A model generated the notes under the pieces. It had not been told where the DNA came from, did not search any database, and was given only the letters and a program-made list of their open reading frames with translations. The translations under genes and the position numbers were made by a program. Positions 15,866 through 25,531 of a stretch of 64,000 nt of DNA are shown piece after piece. The stretch's first letter is position 1. Every line of letters begins with the position of its first letter. This DNA comes from Cardiobacteriaceae bacterium TAE3-ERU3 (GTDB lineage: Bacteria; Pseudomonadota; Gammaproteobacteria; Cardiobacteriales; Cardiobacteriaceae), in NCBI GenBank assembly GCA_019218315.1, contig JAHUUI010000005.1:1-64000 (forward strand), read 5' to 3'.

Positions 15866-16534
15866 CTAGGCAGACCCATCATTTGAAGCCGGCAACTCTC
15901 TAGCATTCAGCCAATTGACTATCGGCTTAATCAAAGATTTTGAGAATAGCATGGTCATATGTGTTTCATAGACCAACAACGACGCTCTAGCCTCAGGCAA
16001 CAAAGTCTCACCATACCCCACCACACCATCATTAATCACGTCTGCTACCTGTGCGCCAAAGATCACCCGAACAATCCCCAGACCCAAGCCATTACTCCCT
16101 GCAATACTGAGCAAAGGTATTTCTATAGACCACGGCGGCGGAGCACCATCTAACCCTTCGTGATACGCACGGTTAAGTACCGGTTTTTCCCAACCGCGCC
16201 TAACCAAATAATCAGCTATTGAGCAACCTTGATGTGGTGTACCGAGGGTAATCACACGGCTGTCCACAAATCCTTCCGGCCAGATGCTGCGCAAATGGCG
16301 AATAAAAAACCCACCGAGGCTATGGCCAATAAAGTGCACAGGTTCACCCGCAGCAAATGCCTGTATTTTGGGCAATGCGCGGCGCACATTCTCGGCCAAT
16401 GTCCGCTGGTAAGTCGCATAACTAATGCTGAGGCAAGTAAATCCCTGCTCTTCCAAGCGCCGCTGCAATGGCCACATGATTGGCGCTTTCATAAAGAACC
16501 CGTGAATAATGACGACTTTCCGTACTGTACTCAT
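15866..16534 (-). CDS. Alpha/beta hydrolase, lipase-like
   Basis: A 222-residue hydrolase. The start (KVVIIHGFFMKAPIMWPL) gives the oxyanion-hole HGF, and VHFIGHSLGGFFIRHL carries the nucleophile elbow GHSLG with its serine. VITLGTPHQG is typical of PGAP1/triacylglycerol-lipase-like members. A late Asp/His pair is plausible in INDGVVGYGE and YETHMTM. It has no signal peptide. Its start overlaps the VanZ-like gene stop by 4 bases. Substrate unknown; an esterase or lipase acting on small lipids is likely. Confidence 0.85.
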   Translation of the reverse strand: MSTVRKVVIIHGFFMKAPIMWPLQRRLEEQGFTCLSISYATYQRTLAENVRRALPKIQAFAAGEPVHFIGHSLGGFFIRHLRSIWPEGFVDSRVITLGTPHQGCSIADYLVRRGWEKPVLNRAYHEGLDGAPPPWSIEIPLLSIAGSNGLGLGIVRVIFGAQVADVINDGVVGYGETLLPEARASLLVYETHMTMLFSKSLIKPIVNWLNARELPASNDGSA

Positions 16535-16875
16535 CGACCATTCCTTAGTTTATTTCTCATAACCCGACCCAGCCACCAACCAAGCAAAACGCCCAATGTA
16601 TTAGCGCATCCGTCATAGATATCTCCGCTACGATAGCTCAAGCACGATTGAATTAATTCAACGGCAATGCCAAAAGCGACAAGATAAGCAATCCACTTCC
16701 AATTGATCCGAGCCGCTACACTAAGTAAGCAAGCTGGTAATGCATACATAAAGCCATGAACTAGCTTATCAATATGCGCTATATTTGGCTGCACCGATAC
16801 AGGCGTCGGTAAAACACACAATATCAGTACCAACACTAACCATCCATGAACGATTGGTACGGTATATATAACCAA
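16531..16875 (-). CDS. VanZ-like small membrane protein
   Basis: About 115 residues with three to four hydrophobic segments. HIDKLVHGFMYALPACLLS, VELIQSCLSYRSGDIYDGCANTLG and the final WWLGRVM helix fit the VanZ-like family of small inner-membrane proteins with unclear function. The open frame continues upstream to 16992 but would run through the marR terminator at 16874-16901. I therefore favour a start after it, such as TTG at 16875 or GTG at 16833. The start is uncertain. It overlaps the hydrolase gene downstream by 4 bases. Confidence 0.75.
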   Translation of the reverse strand: MVIYTVPIVHGWLVLVLILCVLPTPVSVQPNIAHIDKLVHGFMYALPACLLSVAARINWKWIAYLVAFGIAVELIQSCLSYRSGDIYDGCANTLGVLLGWWLGRVMRNKLRNGR

Positions 16876-16901
16876 AAAAGCCTGCGACGAACGCAGGCTT
16901 T
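16874..16901 (-). terminator. Rho-independent terminator after the MarR gene
   Basis: On the minus strand AGCCTGCG-TTCGT-CGCAGGCT is followed by a run of six T. It ends the marR/topA transcript and lies inside the longest possible VanZ-like frame. Confidence 0.85.
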
Positions 16902-16924
16902 CAGCTATTTTAGCGCAAAATACC

Positions 16925-17368
16925 TTATGCACTGGCCATGTTTTCGCGCATGCGTACCAGATATTCGCGTAATCTTTCGCGCTCTTCCTCATCGAAGTGC
17001 TTTAATGCCGCTTCTTTGGCTTCCACAGCAATTTCATGCATGTGATCCATCAGTGGCTGGCTCTTTTCAGTGAGATAGATCAAATTCGTGCGGCGATCCT
17101 GTGGATCTTGGCGACGATCAAGCAAGCCATCACGCTCAAGCTTGTCGATCTGGCGCGTCAGCGTCATTGGCGCTAAGTCCATATACTCCGCAAGTTTCGT
17201 CTGGCTAACGCCTTCATAGCGTGACAAATAAGTCAGTAGCGTCCATTGTGTACGCGTGATACCAAAGACACGTACACGTCGGTCATAGTAGCGATTCATA
17301 AGTCGGGTGATGTCGTGCATCAAAAACCCAAACCCGTGTCGCAAATCGTCCAAATTTTGTTCTTTCAT
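16925..17368 (-). CDS. MarR/SlyA-family transcriptional regulator
   Basis: A 147-residue winged-helix regulator. ITRTQWTLLTYLSRYEGVSQ, KLAEYMDLAPMTLTRQIDKL and ERDGLLDRRQDPQDRRTNLI give the MarR wHTH and the wing with its DxRxxxxxLT signature. The N- and C-terminal helices form the dimer interface. It probably acts as a ligand- or redox-responsive regulator of nearby or distant efflux and virulence genes. It starts 7 bases after the topA stop and is followed by its own terminator, so it may be partly co-transcribed with topA. Confidence 0.9.
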   Translation of the reverse strand: MKEQNLDDLRHGFGFLMHDITRLMNRYYDRRVRVFGITRTQWTLLTYLSRYEGVSQTKLAEYMDLAPMTLTRQIDKLERDGLLDRRQDPQDRRTNLIYLTEKSQPLMDHMHEIAVEAKEAALKHFDEEERERLREYLVRMRENMASA

Positions 17369-17374
17369 CGTAAA

Positions 17375-19777
17375 TTAACCCTTTTCGGCAGATGATTTTG
17401 TTTTCTTTACGGCCTTTTTCGAAGTAGCAGCTTTTGTTCGTTTCGTTGTTTTGGTCTTAGGCTTCGCAGCTGTGGTTTTTTTTGCCGCTGCTGTTTTACC
17501 TTTTCCTCCACGCTTTGCTTTTCGTTCCTTGGCCTTCTCCAATAATTCCAAACTTTCTTCAAGCGTTAAATCCGCAGGTTCTATCTTTTTTGGGATAGAT
17601 GCGTTAATACTACCATTAGTTACATAAGGTCCAAAGCGACCATTTAGTACTTGTAAAGTCTCATCCCCATTTTTTATCTCTTTGATATATTTTTGTCGGT
17701 CCAATTCCTTCTTTTCAGCAATCAGCTCTAATGCTCGCTCACGTGAGACAGTTAGCGGATCTTCCTCTTTTGGCAATGATACATACTTGCGTCCAAAACG
17801 CACATACGGACCATAACGACCAATGTTTATTACGATTTCTTCATCTTCTTCAGTAACCCCCAATTTCCTCGGCAATTTGAACAATTCCAAAGCATCTTCC
17901 AAGGTAATTTGCTCAAAATTCCACTCATCCGGGATACTGGCAAATTTTGGCTTTTCCTCATCTTCTTTGGTGCCGAGCTGTACAAAAGGCCCGTAGCGAC
18001 CAAAGCGTACGCTAATCGGCTTACCTGTCTTTTTATCAATACCCAGCTCTCGTGCTTGCATGACTTCTTCACGAGAAATATCTTTTTTCTCTTCCAGCTG
18101 ATGATGGAATCCTCCCCAGAAATCACCCAACAGCGGCTTCCACTCACGCTCACCTCGTGATACGGCATCAAGATCATCTTCCATTCGCGCAGTGAAGTCG
18201 TAATCGACATATTGCTCGAAGTGATTGGTCAAAAAGTCATTAACGATTTTGCCAATGGTTGTTGGCGTGAAGCGGCGGCTTTCAAGCTCAATATACTCAC
18301 GATTAACCAACGTGGTAATGATGCTTGCATAGGTAGATGGTCGGCCGATGCCTTTTTCTTCCAACGCTTTGATCAAGCTGGCTTCAGAATAGCGTGGCGG
18401 TGGCTGGGTAAAATGCTGCGTACCGATGATATCTTCAAGATCGACTTTTTCCCCTTCGACCATCTTCGGCAAAATCCCACTTTCTTCTTCAGTTTCATCA
18501 TCTTTATCTTCCAGATAAACACTCATAAAACCAGGGAATTTAATGGTCGAACCTGTAGCATGGAATTGATATTCCTCGCTACCGGCATAAAGCTCGACAC
18601 TGACTTGCTCAAGTACGGCCGAGGCCATTTGTGAAGCCAAGGTACGCTTGCGGATCAAATCGTAGAGCTTGCATTCATCCGCGCCCATATCCGACAGTTG
18701 CTCAGTGGTAACACGGCAATCAGTTGGCCTGATTGCTTCGTGCGCTTCCTGAGCATTTTTTGATTTGGTCGTATATGAAGGGGGCGTCTTCGGTAAGTAT
18801 TCTTTACCATACTGCTCACCAATCAAGCTACGTAGTTCATCGACTGCTTCTTGCGCCAAGTTGACCGAATCCGTACGCATGTAGCTGATATAACCTTGCT
18901 CATAGAGACGCTGTGCGAGGCGCATGGTGCGCTGCGCAGAATAACGCAGCTTACGCGCGGCTTCCTGCTGCAAAGTTGAGGTAATAAACGGCGCAGCCGG
19001 ATTGCGCTTGCGGTCTTTCGCGACCACTTCCGCAACAGATAACTGCCCGCCGCTAAGCTGCTTGAGCTTGTCGATCGCATTATGGCTGTCAGTTTCGTTA
19101 TTAAAAGTAAATTGCTTGACCTTCTCACCGGCATAAACGGATAAGTTGGCCGAAAAAGCATTCCCTTTATGCTTATTCTGAGCAATGATTTTCCAGTATT
19201 CTTCGCTCTTAAATGCTTCAATTTCCCGCTCGCGCTCAACGATCATGCGCAGTGCAGGAGATTGTACGCGCCCAGCTGAAAGCCCGGGCTGTACTTTACG
19301 CCACAGCAATGGTGAAAGATTGAAGCCAACCAAGTAATCCAGCGCGCGGCGTGCTTGCTGGGCGTTGACCAAATCCATGGCAATACCGCGCGGATTATCT
19401 ACCGCAGACTGAATTGCACGCTTGGTTATTTCATGGAAAACGACGCGATAGACTTCTTTATCATCCAGCTCACCACGATCTTTGAGTAGCTGATACAAAT
19501 GCCACGATATCGCTTCACCCTCACGATCGGGGTCAGTCGCGAGATACAGGGTATCGGCCTTTTTCAGCGCTTTGGCAATCGCATTGACGTGTTTTGAATT
19601 ACGATCAATGACTTCGTAATTCATGGCAAAATCATTGTCGGGCTCGACGGCACCATTTTTAGGAATCAGATCGCGTACATGCCCATACGAAGCCAGCACT
19701 TCGAAATCTTTCCCGAGATATTTGTTCAGTGTCTTGGCCTTGGCAGGCGATTCGACAATCAGCAATGATTTACTCAT
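17375..19777 (-). CDS. topA: DNA topoisomerase I
   Basis: An 800-residue type IA topoisomerase that relaxes negative supercoils. The Toprim domain begins KSLLIVESPAKAKTLNKYLG with the DPDREGE metal motif at about 80. The nucleophile is Tyr299 in GYISYMRTDS. GIGRPSTYASI is the conserved domain-III loop. The C-terminus carries three glycine-aromatic repeats (GRYGPFVQLG, GRYGPYVRFG, GRFGPYVTNG) and a lysine/alanine tail of about 60 residues. The tetracysteine zinc fingers of the E. coli enzyme are not visible. It follows smg leftward. Confidence 0.97.
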   Translation of the reverse strand: MSKSLLIVESPAKAKTLNKYLGKDFEVLASYGHVRDLIPKNGAVEPDNDFAMNYEVIDRNSKHVNAIAKALKKADTLYLATDPDREGEAISWHLYQLLKDRGELDDKEVYRVVFHEITKRAIQSAVDNPRGIAMDLVNAQQARRALDYLVGFNLSPLLWRKVQPGLSAGRVQSPALRMIVEREREIEAFKSEEYWKIIAQNKHKGNAFSANLSVYAGEKVKQFTFNNETDSHNAIDKLKQLSGGQLSVAEVVAKDRKRNPAAPFITSTLQQEAARKLRYSAQRTMRLAQRLYEQGYISYMRTDSVNLAQEAVDELRSLIGEQYGKEYLPKTPPSYTTKSKNAQEAHEAIRPTDCRVTTEQLSDMGADECKLYDLIRKRTLASQMASAVLEQVSVELYAGSEEYQFHATGSTIKFPGFMSVYLEDKDDETEEESGILPKMVEGEKVDLEDIIGTQHFTQPPPRYSEASLIKALEEKGIGRPSTYASIITTLVNREYIELESRRFTPTTIGKIVNDFLTNHFEQYVDYDFTARMEDDLDAVSRGEREWKPLLGDFWGGFHHQLEEKKDISREEVMQARELGIDKKTGKPISVRFGRYGPFVQLGTKEDEEKPKFASIPDEWNFEQITLEDALELFKLPRKLGVTEEDEEIVINIGRYGPYVRFGRKYVSLPKEEDPLTVSRERALELIAEKKELDRQKYIKEIKNGDETLQVLNGRFGPYVTNGSINASIPKKIEPADLTLEESLELLEKAKERKAKRGGKGKTAAAKKTTAAKPKTKTTKRTKAATSKKAVKKTKSSAEKG

Positions 19778-19846
19778 CTTATCTTTCCACTTTACCGTGC
19801 TTCGCAGCGGCTCCTTTTTGTTGTAATTACCTGTCCTAAACCGGCT

Positions 19847-20326
19847 CTACTGAATAACTTCTATTTGACCAGTATATGCTGGATCTTCCAACCCCAATGC
19901 GCGCATGTCTTCAACCCGCCCATACACATTCAATACAACCATGGCCGTTACCCAGCGCAATGTATGTTCATCAAGCGGCTCTTCTAGTGCCAGCGCGCGA
20001 TCAATAACTTTTTCTAGCAAAGCATTGCTCAAAATTCCACGGCGCAATAACCCAAGTAGATAATCCTGCCCTTCAATACCTATGAAATGAGCTTCACGCT
20101 CATCAAAAATACGTACCAATGGTGGATGGCTAACTTGCGGTGGCTGGAACTGCTTTAGTTCTGACAACTCCATAAACCACGTCATAGCTCGCCCGACGTC
20201 TTCATTTGCAAAGCCTGCTTCGCTGAGCTGATCCGCCATTTCTTTCATGTCTGTCTGAGGTGAAGCATCTTCATCAAGTAAATCATCGAATAGATAAAAC
20301 AACACATCGATCACGGATTCACGCAT
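19847..20326 (-). CDS. smg: Smg family protein (DUF494)
   Basis: A 159-residue protein matching the Smg/DUF494 family: MRESVIDVLFYLFDDLLDED at the start, AMTWFMELSEL in the middle and LRWVTAMVVLNVYG near the end. Function is not established. In many proteobacteria smg sits between dprA (smf) and topA, exactly as here: dprA is 15 bases upstream and topA 69 bases downstream. The AGGAGGGGAAG before the ATG is a strong ribosome site. Confidence 0.92.
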   Translation of the reverse strand: MRESVIDVLFYLFDDLLDEDASPQTDMKEMADQLSEAGFANEDVGRAMTWFMELSELKQFQPPQVSHPPLVRIFDEREAHFIGIEGQDYLLGLLRRGILSNALLEKVIDRALALEEPLDEHTLRWVTAMVVLNVYGRVEDMRALGLEDPAYTGQIEVIQ

Positions 20327-20341
20327 TTCTTCCCCTCCTTC

Positions 20342-21454
20342 TTAATGCAGGCGACGGTAACGCCCGCCTGGCATGCGCTCAACGTATTCATCAAGTTCAA
20401 GCTCTAACAGAATGGCTGAAATTTGCGCATTCGTCAATTCAAGTGCGCTGTCAAGATAATCAACCGTACAGATTTCATATGACATTGCGGAAAGTATTTT
20501 TTGGGCATCTGCACTTAAATCTGTTGTCTCTCGAGAATAATCCGGCCCTGTTACAGCCTGCGCGGAGATGCTTCCGTTAAGCCCTCGTAACTCTGTGATA
20601 ATGTCTGTAATGCTTTCCACTAATGCCGCACCGGACTTAATCAACGCATGGCATCCATGAGAAAGAGGGTCATGGATTGAGCCCGGAATGGCAAACACTT
20701 CACGCCCTTGCTCCAAGGCTTGCCGCGCAGTAATTAAAGATCCGCTACGCATAGAGGCCTGGATAACCAATATACCCAGAGATAACCCACTAATGATACG
20801 GTTACGTCGTGGAAACAGATAGTTGCGCACTTCTGTACCAATTGGCATTTCAGAAACGACAGCCCCATGGCTGATGATATCTGTTGCAAGCTTGTGATGA
20901 CGAGCTGGATATACTCGGTCTAATCCGGTTGCGACGACGGCGATTGTTCGCCCACCACCATCGATTGCACCTTGATGCGCAGCACCATCCACACCCAGCG
21001 CCAAGCCACTGGTGATAACCAATCCGGCGGAAGCAAGGCCAGCAGAAAAATCATGACTATTGCGCAGTGCCGATCGATCTGCTTGCCTGCTACCAACCAC
21101 AGCTAACTGCGGCGCATGCAATACCTCGGGATCTCCACGCACAAACAGCACCGGTGGCGGATCAGGAATATGGCGTAATTGAGGTGGGTAAGCTGGATCA
21201 TGCAAGGTAATAATATGGCGATCATCACCTTCATCAAGCCAAGCTAAATCAGCACTGCCTGTATCTCTGGCAGATTCCCATTGTGCCCACAGTTTGTCGC
21301 TGATACCGGGTATTGTCTTGCGCTTATGTGCAGTACTGGCTATGAAAAAAGCCTCTGGCGAACCAAAGGCTTCTACAAGCATATTAAAACGGAGACAGCC
21401 AATACCCGGCGCACGCCATAATGAGCACCAGGCACTGAGTTCCTTTCGCGTCAA
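20342..21454 (-). CDS. dprA: DNA-processing protein DprA (Smf)
   Basis: A 370-residue protein. The Rossmann-like core binds incoming single-stranded DNA and loads RecA in natural transformation: LAVVGSRQADRSALRNS, ITSGLALGVDGAAHQGAI, GLDRVYPARHH, FPRRNRIISGLSLGILVIQA and GREVFAIPGSIHDPLSHGCH are all hallmark motifs. A C-terminal winged helix follows (QKILSAMSYEICTVDYL). Its ATG overlaps the stop of the LysM gene by 4 bases. Its presence suggests at least residual competence. Confidence 0.95.
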   Translation of the reverse strand: MTRKELSAWCSLWRAPGIGCLRFNMLVEAFGSPEAFFIASTAHKRKTIPGISDKLWAQWESARDTGSADLAWLDEGDDRHIITLHDPAYPPQLRHIPDPPPVLFVRGDPEVLHAPQLAVVGSRQADRSALRNSHDFSAGLASAGLVITSGLALGVDGAAHQGAIDGGGRTIAVVATGLDRVYPARHHKLATDIISHGAVVSEMPIGTEVRNYLFPRRNRIISGLSLGILVIQASMRSGSLITARQALEQGREVFAIPGSIHDPLSHGCHALIKSGAALVESITDIITELRGLNGSISAQAVTGPDYSRETTDLSADAQKILSAMSYEICTVDYLDSALELTNAQISAILLELELDEYVERMPGGRYRRLH

Positions 21455-22683
21455 GGTCGTACCAAATAATCAGTTTCACTAATCGGCTGAGTAGAGTCCA
21501 GCACGACAGCCAAACTGACCCTATCGTAAACTTTATAGATCATCAAAAAGCCGATTGTTTCACCAGGAATGATAACTGGCTTATTCTGAATCAAGCGTAC
21601 CTGCCCTGGTCGCTCAATCGCCCAAACATCTCCAACTTGCGCACCATCACTAATCCCGAAGCTGGTCACAACCGTATCATATTCGGTAATGCTAAGCTGT
21701 TGGTCATGAGCACTATTGAGAATATAACCACGCTGGCATTGTGCTGAAGGTAGACGTGGGAAAAAGTTAACTGGTGCCATCTCACTTTCAGGGTACATCA
21801 GCACATCGCCTTCCTGCATCGACTCAAGTACACTGGTTGGCTGAAGTTCCGTTAGGCCATTGATCGGGTTATAGCTCAGCACAGAAACTTCCCCAATATA
21901 TCTCATCTGTTGTCCCAGTATTTCTGGCTTATGGTTAGCCTCATGCTTTTTCTGTCGTTCAACATCATAATCCAACACTGGTGCACCTGGGCGATATACG
22001 CCCAACTTCGTACCACGCTCTGCCTCTATACCATGGGTATAGATCACACGCTGCTGCGAAAGCGTCAGATATTGTTCTCCGCTGCCAAAGATAAACGGCA
22101 ATCCAGGCAATGCCTCAACGCCAACAATACGGGTTTTATTCAAAAATGGACCAAGGATTGATTGGCTAATTTGGCTTGCAGCCCCTGGAAGGGTTGGGTC
22201 ATTCATTCCTGGTTCATAGCGCACCACAGGGCGGCCATCAGAAGTCTGGCGACCAGTTGCGATACCGTGATAAGGATTATATGACTCGGTGATCGTTAAA
22301 TAACGCTGTCCATTAACCACGACGATATTAAGTACATCGCCAGGATAAATTAGATCAGGATTTTTGATTTGTGGGTTACTGTACCAAATCTGACGCCAGT
22401 ACCATGGCTTGCGTAGGAAGCGACCAGAGATATCCCATAAAGTATCGCCCTTTTTAACGACATAATTATTCGGGAAGCCATCAATAAAAGCAGCATCATT
22501 ACTGATCAAGCCATTTTGCTCATGATACCTCGTATCGCCTCCCATACGGGCAAATTCACTGGCAGAAAAGCACTGCTCTTGTGGTCGTTCGAATTGGCGA
22601 TAATACGGTTCTTTTGGCGATGTGCATCCTGCAATAACCAACACACTTGCCAATAACACTCCTGTCTTGCTGTTTAAAAACAC
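21451..22683 (-). CDS. LysM-domain lipoprotein
   Basis: The protein is 410 residues if translation begins at GTG 22683, which I prefer: AGGAG lies 8 bases upstream and the product then starts with a compact lipoprotein signal, MFLNSKTGVLLASVLVIAGC, with lipobox IAGC. The ATG at 22719 would bury this. A LysM domain follows at about residues 72-120 (YVVKKGDTLWDISGRF ... NPDLIYPGDVLNI), binding peptidoglycan. It is the common LysM partner encoded next to dprA. Divergent from def, so the 123-base gap holds both promoters. Confidence 0.9.
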   Translation of the reverse strand: MFLNSKTGVLLASVLVIAGCTSPKEPYYRQFERPQEQCFSASEFARMGGDTRYHEQNGLISNDAAFIDGFPNNYVVKKGDTLWDISGRFLRKPWYWRQIWYSNPQIKNPDLIYPGDVLNIVVVNGQRYLTITESYNPYHGIATGRQTSDGRPVVRYEPGMNDPTLPGAASQISQSILGPFLNKTRIVGVEALPGLPFIFGSGEQYLTLSQQRVIYTHGIEAERGTKLGVYRPGAPVLDYDVERQKKHEANHKPEILGQQMRYIGEVSVLSYNPINGLTELQPTSVLESMQEGDVLMYPESEMAPVNFFPRLPSAQCQRGYILNSAHDQQLSITEYDTVVTSFGISDGAQVGDVWAIERPGQVRLIQNKPVIIPGETIGFLMIYKVYDRVSLAVVLDSTQPISETDYLVRP

Positions 22684-22806
22684 GATTACAGCTCCTACGT
22701 TTTGTCCATTAAAATTCAATCACAATCAAGCTTTCCGTATAATAGCTTTTTTCAGGTGTTTTCACACTAATTTAAAATACCCCTTGCAAATATTGAGAGT
22801 TTAATT

Positions 22807-23331
22807 ATGGCTGTATTACCTATCTTAATCCACCCTGACAAACGGCTACGCAAAACAGCCGAACCTGTATCTACATTTGACGCCGATCTCGCGCAGACGG
22901 TTGAAAATATGTTTGACACCATGTACGAAGCGCACGGCATTGGTTTGGCTGCAACGCAAGTCGATATCCATCGCCGCATCGTTGTTATGGACATTCCAGA
23001 AAACCCGGATTTTCCCGAAGCACCAAGCGGAAAACATGCGTTTATCAACCCGGAAATCATTCAGCACAATGAAGAAACAGCAATGGGGCAAGAAGGTTGC
23101 CTTTCTATCCCAAACCAATACGCAGACGTTGAGCGTTTTACCAAGATCACCTATCGCTATCAGGATCTTGAGGGAAATTCGCACGAATTTGAAGCAACTG
23201 GATTGCTGTGCGTCTGCATGCAGCACGAAATTGACCATTTGAATGGTGTACTGTTTATCGATCACCTTTCCCGCCTGAAGCGCGAGCGCATTGAGAAGAA
23301 ACTGGCCAAAGAGATGAAGAACAGAAGCTAA
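22807..23331 (+). CDS. def: Peptide deformylase
   Basis: A 174-residue metalloenzyme that removes the formyl group from nascent N-terminal methionine. All three motifs are present: GIGLAATQV (GxGxAAxQ), EGCLS with the metal-binding Cys, and QHEIDHLNG (HExDH). The length is normal. It heads a tight rightward operon def-fmt-rsmB-DUF4390-ntrY-ntrX. The stop overlaps the fmt start (TAATG). Confidence 0.97.
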   Translation: MAVLPILIHPDKRLRKTAEPVSTFDADLAQTVENMFDTMYEAHGIGLAATQVDIHRRIVVMDIPENPDFPEAPSGKHAFINPEIIQHNEETAMGQEGCLSIPNQYADVERFTKITYRYQDLEGNSHEFEATGLLCVCMQHEIDHLNGVLFIDHLSRLKRERIEKKLAKEMKNRS

Positions 23332-24272
23332 TGAGTAACAAAACAGCTGATATCTGGTTCGCAGGCACCCCGGAATTTGCCGCACACAGCCTACTCGAGT
23401 TAATCCGACATCCTGACTACCACGTCAGTGGCGTACTTACTCAGCCAGACAGACCAGCAGGACGTGGTCGCAAATTAAAAGCCAGCGCTGTCAAAGAAGC
23501 AGCGCTGGCACACGACATTCCTGTTGCGCAACCAGAAAAATTGCGCCAAGAGGAAATGCCTTTTGCCGACCGACCACGTCCAGATGTCATTATCGTCGCT
23601 GCTTACGGATTATTACTGCCACAATGGTTTCTCGATTATCCTCGGCTCGGCTGCATCAATATTCATGCATCACTTTTGCCACGCTGGCGTGGCGCAGCAC
23701 CGATTCAGCGTGCCATTGAAGCTGGTGATGATGAAAGCGGCATTTGCATCATGCAAATGGATGCCGGGCTCGACACGGGTGCAGTATGGCTGGAAAAACG
23801 CCTAACAATCAAAGCAGAAGACGATGCAACCACCCTTCACAATCAGCTGATGGAACTTGGTGGTGAAGCCCTGATTGAAGCACTACCAACTATTCTTGCC
23901 CAACAATCGCAGCCTATTCCACAGGATAACGACCAAGCGACCTACGCACACAAGTTAAACAAAGCTGAAGCCGCAGTGAATTGGCAAGAAAGCGCCGAAC
24001 TGATCAGCCGTAAAATTCGTGCATTCAGCGCTTTTCCGGTTGCACACGCCCAGCTTGACGGTAAAAGTGTACGCTTTTACCGTGGAGAAGCCCTCAATCA
24101 GCCCCATCACGCGCCACCCGGCACCGTTATCAAACACGACAAAGACGGTCTCGATATCGCAACCAGCGATGGCGTCATACGCATCATATCCCTGCAAATG
24201 CCAGGCAAACAAATCACCAGCGCTGCAGACCTACGCAACGGGCGCGACCTTACCGGACAACTATTTTCATGA
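23331..24272 (+). CDS. fmt: Methionyl-tRNA formyltransferase
   Basis: A 313-residue enzyme that formylates initiator Met-tRNA using 10-formyl-THF. The GART domain shows AGTPEFAAHSLLEL, VAAYGLLLPQ, INIHASLLPRWRGAAPIQRAI-type catalytic residues (Asn, His) and QMDAGLDTGAVW. The C-terminal OB-like domain begins about residue 205 (NWQESAELISRKIRAFSAFP). It is coupled to def upstream and overlaps rsmB by 4 bases, the conserved order in proteobacteria. Confidence 0.97.
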   Translation: MSNKTADIWFAGTPEFAAHSLLELIRHPDYHVSGVLTQPDRPAGRGRKLKASAVKEAALAHDIPVAQPEKLRQEEMPFADRPRPDVIIVAAYGLLLPQWFLDYPRLGCINIHASLLPRWRGAAPIQRAIEAGDDESGICIMQMDAGLDTGAVWLEKRLTIKAEDDATTLHNQLMELGGEALIEALPTILAQQSQPIPQDNDQATYAHKLNKAEAAVNWQESAELISRKIRAFSAFPVAHAQLDGKSVRFYRGEALNQPHHAPPGTVIKHDKDGLDIATSDGVIRIISLQMPGKQITSAADLRNGRDLTGQLFS

Positions 24273-25531
24273 TTAACGCACGCCAAGCCGCACTCGAAAC
24301 CATTCTCGCCGTTATCAAGCGCAAACAATCTCTCAGCCAACTGATGCCAGCTCAACGTAGCAACGTCCTCAGTGCAGACCAAGGGCTTTATCAAGCACTG
24401 GTCTATGGCACATTGCGTGAATATGAATCGCTCAGCAGCATCCGTGATGAACTCCTCAGCGCACCACTCGAGCGCCAAGCAGACGTCATCGGCACCATCA
24501 TCAATCTGGGGCTTTATCAGCTATTGCGTATGCAGCTTGGCGATCACGGCGTTATCAATGAAACCGTCACGCTCGCCAAAGACAACCGCTGCCCTCAGGC
24601 ACGCGGCCTGATCAACGCCATCCTGCGCCGTGCCCAACGTGAGCGCGAACAATGCCGTGAACTGCTCGATCAGCGCAAAGCGTACAATCTTCCGGCATGG
24701 CTAAAAGCCGCTTTCCCTGAAGACAAAGCAGCGCTCGCGGAAGTTTACACATGTCAGCCCCCCTTTACACTGCGCTTATCCCCCAAGATCAACCGTGAAC
24801 AATGGCTGGGAGATTACCCAACTGCACGCAGCAACCCACTGGCACCACAAGCAGTGACGATACCGGCTGGCAGTGCCATTATTGACAGCGAAGCATTCGT
24901 TAGTGGCACTCTATCGGTACAAGACGGTGCAGCTCAGCTCGCGACACTGTTGCTCGACCCACAAAATGGGGAGCGCGTGCTTGATGCCTGTGCAGCTCCT
25001 GGTGGCAAAACTGGACACATCCTGGAATACGCACCGCAAGCTCAGGTTACGGCGCTTGATCAAGCCAACGAACGCCTCGAACAAGTCAAAGAAAACCTTG
25101 AACGTCTTGGTCAAACAGCCATTCTAAAGGCCACTGATGCCGCCCACTTCGATGACTGGTGGGATCAAGTTCCCTTTGATGCTGTATTGCTCGATGCACC
25201 ATGCTCCGGTAGCGGCGTCATTCGTCGCCATCCCGACATAGCCTATCTGCGTAGCCGCAAAGACTTACAGCAATTCCCGAATGAGCAAATGCGCCTGATC
25301 GAAGCCTTATGGCAAACAGTCAAGCCCGGCGGTCGATTACTTTACGTCACCTGCTCCATTTTGCCTGCAGAAGGCGCTGAGTTGGTTCAAACATTCCTCA
25401 CCGCACACAGCGATGCCCAACTTCGCCAGCTGAATCATCCAGCCTGTAGGGATACGGGCCACGGCCTGCTTCACCTCCCTGACGAAAATGGTGATGGATT
25501 CTTTTACGCTTTGCTGGATAAAGCACCATGA
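24269..25531 (+). CDS. rsmB: 16S rRNA m5C967 methyltransferase
   Basis: A 420-residue protein with an N-terminal NusB-like RNA-binding domain (AALETILAVIKRKQSLSQL to about 130) and a C-terminal SAM-dependent methyltransferase domain. VLDACAAPGGKTGHIL is the SAM motif, LLDAPCSGSGVIRRHPDI and YVTCSILPAEG contain the two catalytic cysteines. It methylates C967 of 16S rRNA. It overlaps fmt and the DUF4390 gene by 4 bases at each end. Confidence 0.96.
   Translation: MINARQAALETILAVIKRKQSLSQLMPAQRSNVLSADQGLYQALVYGTLREYESLSSIRDELLSAPLERQADVIGTIINLGLYQLLRMQLGDHGVINETVTLAKDNRCPQARGLINAILRRAQREREQCRELLDQRKAYNLPAWLKAAFPEDKAALAEVYTCQPPFTLRLSPKINREQWLGDYPTARSNPLAPQAVTIPAGSAIIDSEAFVSGTLSVQDGAAQLATLLLDPQNGERVLDACAAPGGKTGHILEYAPQAQVTALDQANERLEQVKENLERLGQTAILKATDAAHFDDWWDQVPFDAVLLDAPCSGSGVIRRHPDIAYLRSRKDLQQFPNEQMRLIEALWQTVKPGGRLLYVTCSILPAEGAELVQTFLTAHSDAQLRQLNHPACRDTGHGLLHLPDENGDGFFYALLDKAP

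Noticed and set aside
22684-22719. ATG start for the LysM lipoprotein
   Set aside because: It precedes the AGGAG site and would displace the lipoprotein signal from the N-terminus.
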